Positions 1 through 7,022 of a stretch of 9,568 nucleotides of DNA are shown here, piece by piece. The stretch is from contig CATOLW010000030.1 of NCBI GenBank assembly GCA_951800935.1, forward strand, positions 1 through 9,568, given 5' to 3'. The notes below the pieces were generated by a model, which ran no database searches, was not told the origin of the DNA, and saw only the letters and a program-made list of their open reading frames with translations. The translations under genes and the position numbers were made by a program. The stretch is from an uncultured Clostridium sp. Lineage in GTDB: Bacteria > Bacillota_A > Clostridia > TANB77 > CAG-508. How positions within the stretch are numbered: position 1 is the first letter of the stretch; the number at the start of each line of letters is the position of its first letter.

Positions 1-1100
1 ACATTATCTTTTTAATTATATTAATTACAGCTTTTATACTTCCTAGTAAAGTATATTCAGCTGTGATAGACTTAGACAAATACACAAGTGAAAATTTAGT
101 TGATACTTTTGCAAAAGAAGGAGTTACTAATCCTAATTTAACAAAATACAATCAACCAAATAGCAAGAGAGTAAATATCTATATTTTTAGAAAAGATGGG
201 TGTATAAATTGTAAAAATCTATATACTTACTATCTTGCAAACAAATTATTAGACAGCCATGGTGATAAAATAAAAATTACAACTTATGAAATTGGAACAA
301 ATACAATCAATTTAGAATTGTTAAGTGCCGCAAAAACATTATTAAATGAACAAGCTGCTTTTTATTCTACACCAACTATATTTATTGGAAACAAAACTTT
401 TTCTGGCGACTTAGCTAGTAGTGACCCATCTGTACCACAAAAACAAGCTCAAATAGAGCAAGCAATCGATAATTTATATAATAGTAGTAATCGATATGAC
501 ATTTTAGAAGAACTTGCTGGCAAAAAAACATTTACAGACAGTTCTGCTAACATTACATTAATAAGTGATACAAGATTAGATAAAAAATACACTTTAAAAG
601 CAACTGTAGTAGACAATAAAAACGTTGTATTTGGAGAAAACTATCATTATCTTACTTCTTATGATATTTCTATGTATGACGAAAATAATATTGTTGTTCC
701 ATTAACCAGTGGTTCTTATAAAATTCGAATCCCTATTAATGCTAACTATGACAGTTATAAAGTAGGATATATAAAAGATGGAAAAATTCAAGAAGAACTT
801 AATGCTACCTATATCAATAATTACATTGAATTTACAACCACTCATTTATCTGAATATGCTATATATGGAATCAATCACAAAAAGCCAGATGAAAATTCCA
901 ATGTAGATAAAATAGAAAACTCCAATGTAAATCAAGACCAATCAGATGAAAGTTCTCAAAAAATAAAAGCTACTAAAGAAAATAGAAATGAACCAAATCC
1001 TCAAACTTTTGACAATCTATCATTATACATTATCTTATTAGGATTAGGAATCATTACCTCAATAAGAAGTTGTTTCATTTTAAGAAAAAAGGAAAATTAA
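1..1100 (+). CDS. Cell-wall-anchored thioredoxin-fold protein (5' end missing)
   Basis: The gene is open to the left edge. The frame beginning at base 3 reads a hydrophobic stretch ending in S-K-V-Y-S-A, the end of a signal peptide with likely cleavage after Ala. The GTG at 63 is therefore an internal Val (residue 1 here), and the true start lies outside the window. Residues 36-145 look like a thioredoxin or glutaredoxin fold: C-I-N-C (C47, C50) after a beta strand, and a cis-Pro-like S-T-P-T (P104). Residues about 160-270 form a beta-rich module ending T-H-L-S-E-Y-A-I, a pattern common in Firmicute surface proteins. A polar Asn/Asp/Lys-rich linker (273-311) precedes the sorting signal. Inferred role: a disulfide or thiol oxidoreductase held on the cell wall by the sortase encoded next door. 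The substrate is unknown. Confidence 0.85.
   Translation, partial: IIFLIILITAFILPSKVYSAVIDLDKYTSENLVDTFAKEGVTNPNLTKYNQPNSKRVNIYIFRKDGCINCKNLYTYYLANKLLDSHGDKIKITTYEIGTNTINLELLSAAKTLLNEQAAFYSTPTIFIGNKTFSGDLASSDPSVPQKQAQIEQAIDNLYNSSNRYDILEELAGKKTFTDSSANITLISDTRLDKKYTLKATVVDNKNVVFGENYHYLTSYDISMYDENNIVVPLTSGSYKIRIPINANYDSYKVGYIKDGKIQEELNATYINNYIEFTTTHLSEYAIYGINHKKPDENSNVDKIENSNVNQDQSDESSQKIKATKENRNEPNPQTFDNLSLYIILLGLGIITSIRSCFILRKKEN
996..1097 (+). other. Class B-type sorting signal (NPQTF, membrane helix, basic tail)
   Basis: The last 34 residues read N-P-Q-T-F (996-1010), a hydrophobic segment of about 16 residues, then R-K-K-E-N. This three-part order is that of a sortase sorting signal. NPQT is the motif type cut by class B sortases (NPQTN in Staphylococcus aureus IsdC), not LPXTG. 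Cleavage would be between Thr and Phe. The class B sortase gene immediately downstream supports the reading. Confidence 0.85.
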
Positions 1101-1104
1101 TTTT

Positions 1105-1136
1105 AAAGTTCTATGTTTTTTAACATAGAACTTTTT
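1105..1136 (+). terminator. Perfect hairpin between substrate and sortase genes
   Basis: Bases 1105-1117 and 1122-1134 are perfect 13-base inverted repeats with a TTTT loop; the right arm ends in a five-base T run (1132-1136). It lies 4 bases after the stop of the surface protein and ends just before the sortase ribosome site. It has the form of an intrinsic terminator, but the T run is short and no separate promoter is visible for the sortase gene. A partial terminator or mRNA-processing stem that lowers sortase expression relative to its substrate is the likely role (inference). Confidence 0.7.
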
Positions 1137-1142
1137 AAGGAG
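1137..1142 (+). promoter_or_regulatory. Ribosome binding site fixing the sortase start
   Basis: AAGGAG lies 6 bases before the ATG at 1149. An earlier in-frame ATG at 1113 is inside the hairpin and has no ribosome site, so 1149 is the start. Confidence 0.85.
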
Positions 1143-1148
1143 TATTTA

Positions 1149-1985
1149 ATGAAAAAAGCAAACAAATCAAAGAAAAGAAAAATTCTTATTCTATTAATCC
1201 TTTGTATCTCACTTATCGTTATTATATATAGTTCCATTCACATTGTTATGTGGATTTTAGATACTTATGATAACAAAAAAGAATTTGATCAAATTGAAAA
1301 AAAAGTAAATATTACAGAAGTAACAAATACAGAAATTTCTCCTGATGAAATTATGATTGATGAAAATGAAATACTAGAAAATGACCCTTATTGGCATTTA
1401 ATAAAAATGAATTATTTACAAGTAGACTTTTCTCATTTAATAGAAACAAATAGTGAAACAGTAGCATGGCTCTTTGTTCCTAATACTAATATTAATTATC
1501 CAGTTGTTCAACATTTAGATAATAATTATTACTTAAATCATTCTTTTTCTGGTAATAACAACGAAGCAGGTTGGATTTTTATGGATTACAGAAACTCCAT
1601 TGAGACTTTAGATAAAAATACCATTGTTTATGGACATACCAGAAAAGATGGATCTATGTTTGGTACTCTTGGAAATAGTTTAAATCACAATTGGTATGAA
1701 AATGAAAGTAACTATGCAATCCGAACTTCTTCTAAATCTGAAAATAGTATATGGCAAGTATTTAGTGTTTACTGTATTCCTACCACAAGTGATTACATTC
1801 AAACTGATTTTTCCGATAATGCTACTTTTGAAAATTTTTTACATACTATAAAAAGTCGCAGTATCTATGATTTTAAAACAACTGTAAACATTAAAAACAA
1901 AATTCTTACCTTATCAACCTGTCATAATAGAAATGAAAGAATTGTTATGCACGCAAAATTAATTAAAAGTCAAACAAAAAAATAA
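1149..1985 (+). CDS. srtB: Class B sortase
   Basis: A 278-residue membrane-anchored transpeptidase. A basic N-terminus and one membrane helix (about residues 11-36) are followed by an extracytoplasmic sortase domain. V-A-W-L-F-V-P-N-T-N-I-N-Y-P-V-V-Q is the typical class B opening. Catalytic residues are visible: His153 in Y-G-H-T, Cys248 in L-S-T-C and Arg254 in E-R-I-V-M-H-A. The order (hydrophobic anchor first, Cys then Arg near the C-terminus) and a length slightly above the 240-250 usual for SrtB fit the family. It would cut the upstream protein's NPQTF signal after Thr and join it to peptidoglycan. It is probably co-transcribed with that gene through the intervening hairpin. It ends at a terminator shared with nrdG. 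The class is secure; substrate pairing is inferred from adjacency and motif type. Confidence 0.93.
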   Translation: MKKANKSKKRKILILLILCISLIVIIYSSIHIVMWILDTYDNKKEFDQIEKKVNITEVTNTEISPDEIMIDENEILENDPYWHLIKMNYLQVDFSHLIETNSETVAWLFVPNTNINYPVVQHLDNNYYLNHSFSGNNNEAGWIFMDYRNSIETLDKNTIVYGHTRKDGSMFGTLGNSLNHNWYENESNYAIRTSSKSENSIWQVFSVYCIPTTSDYIQTDFSDNATFENFLHTIKSRSIYDFKTTVNIKNKILTLSTCHNRNERIVMHAKLIKSQTKK

Positions 1986-1990
1986 AAAAT

Positions 1991-2031
1991 AAGCACAGTA
2001 TGTTCATTTTTGAACACATTGTGCTTGTTTT
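1991..2031. terminator. Bidirectional intrinsic terminator between srtB and nrdG
   Basis: Arms 1991-2006 and 2011-2026 pair over 16 positions (one G-U pair, one A-C mismatch) around a TTTT loop. T runs follow on both strands: GTTTTT on plus and, on minus, the complement of the A run at 1984-1989. The two flanking genes converge here. Confidence 0.85.
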
Positions 2032-2037
2032 TATTCT

Positions 2038-2529
2038 TTAATCTACTAAAATAATTTTGTCTTCTTTTAAACTCTTTTGCACATCAATTACTCTTTGATT
2101 CGAAGAACCACAATATTTAAGTTTTGGATTATGAAGATTATCTACATATTGACCATCTACTAAAACATCAATATATTTCGTAATTTCTTTATCTTTTAAA
2201 TCTTTATCAAAAGAAAATCCTGTCCATGACCATATTGTTTTACTTGGAAATTTTTCTTTGAATGCTTTTGCTAATTTAGTTGTCCCTTCTATATTGTTAG
2301 GGTGCATTGGCTCCCCTCCTAAAATAGATAAACCTTGTATGTTTTCATTTTCTCCTAATTCCAAAATTCGATTAATGGTATCTTCTGTAAATTCTTTTCC
2401 ACCATTAAAATCATGTGTATCTGGGTTAAAACATTTTTTGCAATTAAAAGTACATCCTTGCATAAAAATTGATACCCTAACTCCAGGTCCGTCTGAAATA
2501 TCCATCTTTCTAATTTTATTGTATCTCAT
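2038..2529 (-). CDS. nrdG: Anaerobic ribonucleotide reductase activating protein (radical SAM)
   Basis: A 163-residue radical SAM enzyme that uses S-adenosylmethionine and a [4Fe-4S] cluster to install the glycyl radical on NrdD in the cytoplasm. The cluster motif CxxxCxxC is C-T-F-N-C-K-K-C at residues 26-33, and the SAM-binding G-G-E-P is at 71-74. M-D-I-S-D-G-P-G-V-R-V and T-I-W-S-W-T-G-F are typical NrdG signatures. Length is normal for the family (about 150-170). The ATG overlaps the nrdD stop by one base (TAATG), so the two are transcribed together and probably coupled in translation. The gene is intact. Confidence 0.96.
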   Translation of the reverse strand: MRYNKIRKMDISDGPGVRVSIFMQGCTFNCKKCFNPDTHDFNGGKEFTEDTINRILELGENENIQGLSILGGEPMHPNNIEGTTKLAKAFKEKFPSKTIWSWTGFSFDKDLKDKEITKYIDVLVDGQYVDNLHNPKLKYCGSSNQRVIDVQKSLKEDKIILVD

Positions 2530-4715
2530 TATTCATCATCCTTATTATCTATGTGAAGCACACGTTCTTTAATTTCTTGTGTTCTTCCCTTATTCCAGAA
2601 ATTGCTACCAATATAGCCACAGGTTCTTCTTGCCACATTTAGTGTATCATGATTTTTGTTACCACATTCTGGACAATACCATTCTAAATTATCATCAATT
2701 AAGATTTCGCCTTCAAAACCACATTCTTGACAATAATCAGACTTCGTATTTAATTCTGCATACATGATATTATCATAGATAAACTTAATTACCTCTAATA
2801 CTGCTTCTAAATTATTTTGTAAGTTTGGTGTTTCAATATAAGAAATTGCTCCACCTGGACTTAATTGTTGGAATTCACTTTCTAATTTTAATTTAGAAAA
2901 GGCATCAATTTCCTCAAATACTGGTACATGGTAAGAATTTGTAATATAATCTCTATCTGTAATTCCTTCAATTATACCAAACCTTTCTTTTAAGCACTTT
3001 GCAAATTTGTAAGTCGTTGATTCAATTGGTGTTCCATATACACTGTAATCCATGTTTTCTGTTTCTTTCCATTCTTTACATTTGTCATTCATTTTTTTCA
3101 TTACTTTTAAGGCAAATTCTTTTCCTTTTCCATTGTCTGTATGACTATGATTAGTCATATATTTTACACATTCATATAAACCTGCATATCCTAAAGAGAT
3201 AGTTGAATAGCCATCATGTAATAATTTATGAATGCTTTCTCCTTTGTCTAATCTAGCTAATGCTCCATGTTGCCATAAAATTGGTGCAATGTCACTAGTT
3301 GCTTTGCTTAATCTTTGATGTCTAGCTTGCAATGCTTTATGACATAGTTCTAGTCTTTCTTCGTATATTTTCCAAAATAATTCTTCATCTTGATTAGAAG
3401 ATAATGCAACATCTACTAAATTGATGGTTACAACACCTTGATTGAATCTTCCATAATATTTTGATTCTCCTTCTTTGTAGTTTTTGGCTTTAGAAGGGTT
3501 ACCTTCTGTTGTCCAAGGTGTTAAGAAAGAACGACATCCCATACATGGATAGCAATTTCCATTTCCATATTTATCTTTTTTCAATTCTTTCATTTTCTTT
3601 TCAGATATGTAATCTGGTACCATTCTTTTAGCGGTACATTTTGCTGCTAATTCAGTTAGATACCAGTATTTGCTTTCTTTCTTTATATTGTCTTCTTCTA
3701 AGACATAAAGAAGTTTTGGAAAAGCTGGTGTAACATATACACCTTTTTCATTTTTGAAACCTAAAATTCTTTGGTTTAAGAATTCTTCGATTATCATGGC
3801 TAATTCTTTTTTGTATTCTTCAGTTTCTCCTAAATACATGCATACAGAAAGGAATGGTGCTTGTCCATTTGTGTTTGTCATAGAGTTTACTTGGTAATTA
3901 AAAGTTTGTACACCATCTGCTATTTCTTTTCTTGTGTCTTGTTCAGCATATTTTTCACAAATTTTGTCATCTAAGCCTCTTTCTTTGTATTTTTTTACAT
4001 ATTTATTAAAACTGTCTTTTACAAATGGTGCTAAATGACTCAAAGTAATAGTTGCTCCTCCATAGCTAGAACTTGTTACCGCTAATATGATTTGTGTAGC
4101 AATAGTTGCTGCTGTGGCAAAACGATGTGGTTTTTCTATCATAACCCCATTGATGATAGTTCCATTTTGTAACATGTCATCTAAGTTAATTAGCTCACAG
4201 TTATGTAAGGCATTTTGTGCAAAATAATCTGCATCATGAAAGTGGATAATTCCTTCATCATGTGCTCTTACAATATCTTCTGATAATAAAAATCTTCTTG
4301 TAATATCAGTACTTGTAATTCCTGCTAAATAATCTCTTTGTGTGGTTACTACTTTGGCATTTTTATTGGAATTTTCATTATTCCAGTATTCACTTTCTCC
4401 TTCGATTAATTCTTTAATAGATTGATCAGTTGTATTTGACTTTCTTATCAATTCTCTTGTGTAACGATAAGTAATGTATTTTTTAGCTAATTGATATTTT
4501 CCTATCTCCATCAATTTTTCTTCTATAATATCTTGAACGTCTTCTACCAATATTCTTGGTTTTTGAAGTTCTTCAATGTATTTTATAATTTCTTTAATTT
4601 GCTCTTTTGAGACTTTTTCTCTGCCTTTTACTTCTTCATTTGCTTTTTGTATTGCTACGCTTATTTTTTCTGGATCATAATCAACAATTGTTCCATCTCT
4701 TTTAATAATTTTCAT
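2529..4715 (-). CDS. nrdD: Anaerobic (class III) ribonucleoside-triphosphate reductase
   Basis: A 728-residue enzyme that reduces ribonucleoside triphosphates to deoxynucleotides without oxygen, using a glycyl radical. Residues 1-90 are an ATP-cone allosteric domain (K-R-D-G-T-I-V-D-Y-D-P-E-K-I). The core carries C173 in H-N-C-E-L-I-N-L and a cysteine cluster C388/C391/C394, regions that supply active-site cysteines in this family. C662, C665, C681 and C684 form the zinc site. The R-T-C-G-Y-I-G motif holds the radical Gly, G700 by alignment with the E. coli enzyme from memory. The ATG has an AGGGG site 10 bases upstream. It is first in an operon with nrdG and lies behind a palindromic promoter element. 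No frame break, despite being the longest undisturbed gene here. Confidence 0.97.
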   Translation of the reverse strand: MKIIKRDGTIVDYDPEKISVAIQKANEEVKGREKVSKEQIKEIIKYIEELQKPRILVEDVQDIIEEKLMEIGKYQLAKKYITYRYTRELIRKSNTTDQSIKELIEGESEYWNNENSNKNAKVVTTQRDYLAGITSTDITRRFLLSEDIVRAHDEGIIHFHDADYFAQNALHNCELINLDDMLQNGTIINGVMIEKPHRFATAATIATQIILAVTSSSYGGATITLSHLAPFVKDSFNKYVKKYKERGLDDKICEKYAEQDTRKEIADGVQTFNYQVNSMTNTNGQAPFLSVCMYLGETEEYKKELAMIIEEFLNQRILGFKNEKGVYVTPAFPKLLYVLEEDNIKKESKYWYLTELAAKCTAKRMVPDYISEKKMKELKKDKYGNGNCYPCMGCRSFLTPWTTEGNPSKAKNYKEGESKYYGRFNQGVVTINLVDVALSSNQDEELFWKIYEERLELCHKALQARHQRLSKATSDIAPILWQHGALARLDKGESIHKLLHDGYSTISLGYAGLYECVKYMTNHSHTDNGKGKEFALKVMKKMNDKCKEWKETENMDYSVYGTPIESTTYKFAKCLKERFGIIEGITDRDYITNSYHVPVFEEIDAFSKLKLESEFQQLSPGGAISYIETPNLQNNLEAVLEVIKFIYDNIMYAELNTKSDYCQECGFEGEILIDDNLEWYCPECGNKNHDTLNVARRTCGYIGSNFWNKGRTQEIKERVLHIDNKDDE

Positions 4716-4754
4716 TTGATTTTTTCCCCTTTCGTTTCTTCTTTTGATAGGGAA

Positions 4755-4783
4755 ATTATATCATAAAAATAAAAACATTTTGT
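4755..4783 (-). promoter_or_regulatory. Promoter of nrdDG
   Basis: A consensus TATAAT (minus strand) lies at 4755-4760, about 40 bases before the nrdD ATG. The -35 position 17 bases further upstream (4778-4783) reads ACAAAA, a poor match to TTGACA, and falls inside a perfect palindrome. A weak -35 covered by an operator suggests control by a bound regulator (inference). Confidence 0.6.
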
Positions 4784-4799
4784 TGCAATTGCAACAAAA
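4778..4799. promoter_or_regulatory. 22-bp perfect palindrome, probable operator of nrdDG
   Basis: The half-site TTTTGTTGCAA is followed at once by its reverse complement, centred between 4788 and 4789. It overlaps the expected -35 position of nrdDG. The outer bases TTGTT...AACAA and the 18-bp span resemble the operator class of the NADH-sensing repressor Rex, but the inner bases (GC instead of AA) differ, so the regulator is not assigned. The left end also abuts the terminator T run of the upstream gene. Confidence 0.6.
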
Positions 4800-4828
4800 A
4801 AGAAGTGGGGTTTTTCTAACCCTACTCC
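4796..4828 (-). terminator. Intrinsic terminator after the MATE-kinase gene
   Basis: Read on minus, arms 4828-4818 and 4812-4802 pair over 11 positions (one G-U, one A-C mismatch) around a five-base loop, followed by six T residues (4801-4796). It lies about 33 bases after the stop at 4861 and separates that gene from the nrdDG promoter. Confidence 0.8.
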
Positions 4829-4860
4829 TTCCAAGGAAATTTGTTTTTATTTCATTTGTG

Positions 4861-6866
4861 TTACAATTGTGTTACAGCTTTTTGTTGTATAATTTCACAA
4901 ATTAAGTCTGCTGATTTTTCTACTCCTAATGTATTGCTATTAATGCAAATATCATAATTACTATGGTTGCTCCATTCTTTTTCGGTATAATGTTTATAAT
5001 GATTTGCTCTTAATTTATCGATTCTTTTAATTTCTTTTTCAGCTTTTGCCTTCTCTAATCCATAAATTTCTGTTGCTCTTTTGATTTTATCTTCTTTATT
5101 TCCATATATAAATACCTTAATAACATTTTTCTTGTCTTTTAAAATAAAATCTGCACATCTACCAATAATAACACAAGATTCTTGATTGGCTACTTTTTTT
5201 ATCAATTCAGCTTCTTTGATAAATAATTCATCACTATTGTCTAAACCAACATAATAACCATTATTTAATCCTGCTAGACTTCCTCTTTTTTGTTCATTGT
5301 TCTCGATATATTCTTCTGATAGTCCTGTTTCTTTTGCTAATTCAGTAACAAAATCTTTATCATAAAATTTGATTCCTAATTTGTCCGCAATTAATCTTCC
5401 TATATATCTTCCTCCTGAACCATATTCTCTTGACAAAGTAATTACCATTTGTGTGTCTAGTTTGTTATCTGTACTTGTGTCATCTATTAAAGTTTGACTT
5501 TTGTTTTCTCCTTGTTTTAAGTGTTTTAATTCTAATATTAGTAAGATACTCGCAACAACAAAAGCTAAACCATCTGCTACTGGTCCAGAATATAAAATTC
5601 CCATAATTCCAAACATGCTACCTAGTGTTACTAGTGCTGGTATTAAGAATAAGATTTGTCTAGATAATGAAAGCATTGCACTTTTGATGCTTTTTCCAAT
5701 TGCTTGGAAGAAAATTCCAGATGGAATTTGAATTCCATTACAAATACATAATAAAAGATAAGTTCTAAAAGCCAAACAAGCAAATTCCATATAGTTTTCA
5801 TCACCACTACCAAAAATAGAAATTAATTTATCTGGTATAGTTTGGAATAAAATAAAAGCAATGGTACTAATCACTAAACTTAGTCCTAATACTGTTTTTA
5901 AGGCTTGTTTTACTCGATCAAACTTCCTTGCTCCATAGTTGAATCCAAAAATTGGTTGTGAACCTGCTGCAATTCCAATAATAATACTATTTAAGATTTG
6001 ACTAATTTTCATTACAATTCCGAAGTACTGTAATTGGTATTTCAGAACCAAACTTGCTTAAAGTTCCATATTTTACTAATAAGTTGTTTTCAAACGCCAT
6101 AACCACTACAAAACTCATTTGTGTAATAAAACTGCTAATTCCTAATGCTACTACTTTTTTTACTACATTTAATTTTAGTTTTAAGGTTTCTTTGTTAATT
6201 TGGATGGTTTTGAATTTTTTAATATATCCTGCATTTAAAATAAAGGTAACAAATTGACTAAAGATTGTTGCAATTGCTGCTCCTTCTACAACAATAAAAA
6301 AAATGAAAATAAAAATAGGGTCTAATATGGTATTTAAAACAGCGCCTACTACCATACTCATCATAGAATATTTTGGACTTCCATCTGCTCGAATGATTGA
6401 GTTTAAGGAAGTTCCTATCATCATAAATGGTAATCCGCACAGCTATAATTCTTCCATATTGTATGGCATATTCTCTTAAATTGTCTGTACATCCAAATAA
6501 ATTTAGTAATTGTGGTAAAAAGATTAGACTAATCGCACATAGCAAAATTGCTATGATTGCTGATAGCATAATTCCATTTCCAACTCCTTTTGCTGCTTCT
6601 TCTTTTTTCTTTTCACCTAGTTTTAAACTTAAGTAACTAGAGGCTCCATCTCCTAGCATTAATGAAAATGCTAAACATATCATGGTTAATGGAAATACTA
6701 CGTTTGTGGCTCCATTTCCTAAATAACCAACTCCTTGCCCAATAAAGATTTGGTCTACAATGTTATAAAGTGAATTAACTAATAATGAAATAATACAAGG
6801 AATTGAGAACTTTTTGATTAGTTTTCCTATTTTTTCGCTTCCTAGTATGTTTTCTTCTTTTTCCAT
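4861..6866 (-). CDS. MATE-family transporter fused to a cytidylate-kinase-like domain, needing two +1 shifts
   Basis: Read as one 667-residue protein if single C bases at 6437 and 6022 are skipped. Residues 1-about 450 are a full MATE (MOP) membrane exporter: opening L-I-K-K-F-S-I-P-C-I-I-S-L-L-V, then V-G-L-P-F-M-M-I-G at 143-151, R-A-D-G-S-P-K-Y, and G-S-Q-P-I-F-G-F-N-Y-G-A. MATE proteins use Na+ or H+ gradients to export drugs or metabolites. After a polar linker (about 453-472), residues 473-667 match the cytidylate-kinase-like family: S-R-E-Y-G-S-G-G-R as a P-loop variant, then V-I-I-G-R-C-A-D-F and R-I-D-K-L-R-A-N-H-Y. The start at 6866 has AGGAGGA 7 bases upstream. Sequence on both sides of each break is conserved and undecayed. 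The alternative is a pseudogene with two frameshifts. The substrate is unknown. Confidence 0.82.
6019..6025 (-). other. Putative +1 recoding site 2 (CTT C GGA)
   Basis: Minus strand reads CTT-CGG-AAT in the upstream frame and reaches TAA at 6002 after five further codons. Skipping the C at 6022 gives CTT-GGA-ATT-GTA-ATG-AAA, L-G-I-V-M-K, and continues the MATE sequence without a gap to the kinase-like domain. The rule is the same as at site 1: C before GGA. Confidence 0.7.
6434..6440 (-). other. Putative +1 recoding site 1 (GTG C GGA)
   Basis: Minus strand reads GTG-CGG-ATT in the upstream frame, which gives V-R-I-T and leaves the MATE sequence. Skipping the C at 6437 gives GTG-GGA-TTA-CCA-TTT-ATG, V-G-L-P-F-M, the conserved MATE sequence at residues 143-148. 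Without a shift the frame continues 58 codons beyond CGG to a stop at 6258. Confidence 0.7.
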
Positions 6867-6907
6867 TCTTTCTTCCTCCTTTTTCTTTTTGTAAATTTTT
6901 CAACTTT

Positions 6908-6940
6908 AAAAAGACAACACTAAATCGGTGTTGGCTTTTT
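6908..6940 (-). terminator. Terminator-like hairpin in the leader of the MATE gene
   Basis: Arms 6915-6920 and 6928-6933 pair perfectly (CAACAC/GTGTTG) around a 7-base loop. After one mismatch the stem extends by six pairs (6908-6913 with 6935-6940), giving a T run at its minus-strand 3' side. It lies downstream of a good promoter and 42 bases before the MATE start. It may attenuate the MATE transcript, end read-through from the gene at 7023-8126, or both. No riboswitch core is recognised in the short sequence before it. Confidence 0.55.
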
Positions 6941-6967
6941 GGTTTGCTTTTACAAGCTGTATTATTC

Positions 6968-6996
6968 ATTTTAACATAGTTTAACTAGTTTGTCAA
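6968..6996 (-). promoter_or_regulatory. Sigma-A promoter of the MATE gene
   Basis: Minus strand has TTGACA (6996-6991), a 17-base spacer and TAAAAT (6973-6968), with TG one base upstream of the -10 (extended -10). It lies about 100 bases before the MATE ATG and 26 bases after the stop of the preceding gene. Confidence 0.8.
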
Positions 6997-7022
6997 TTTT
7001 TGGTTTGTGAATTTTACGTGAA

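Noticed and set aside
63..65. GTG as start codon of the first gene
   Set aside because: The frame is open upstream and encodes the end of a signal peptide; no ribosome site precedes the GTG.
1113..1115. ATG as an earlier start of the sortase
   Set aside because: It lies inside the hairpin stem and has no Shine-Dalgarno; the ATG at 1149 has AAGGAG at ideal spacing.
4778..4799. FNR/CRP-type site in the nrdDG promoter
   Set aside because: The palindrome lacks the TTGAT-N4-ATCAA or TGTGA core; only a generic inverted repeat is shared.
6775..6969. 64-codon open frame upstream of and overlapping the MATE start, as a leader peptide
   Set aside because: Its ATG overlaps the -10 box, so it would not be on the transcript; the sequence has no recognisable features.
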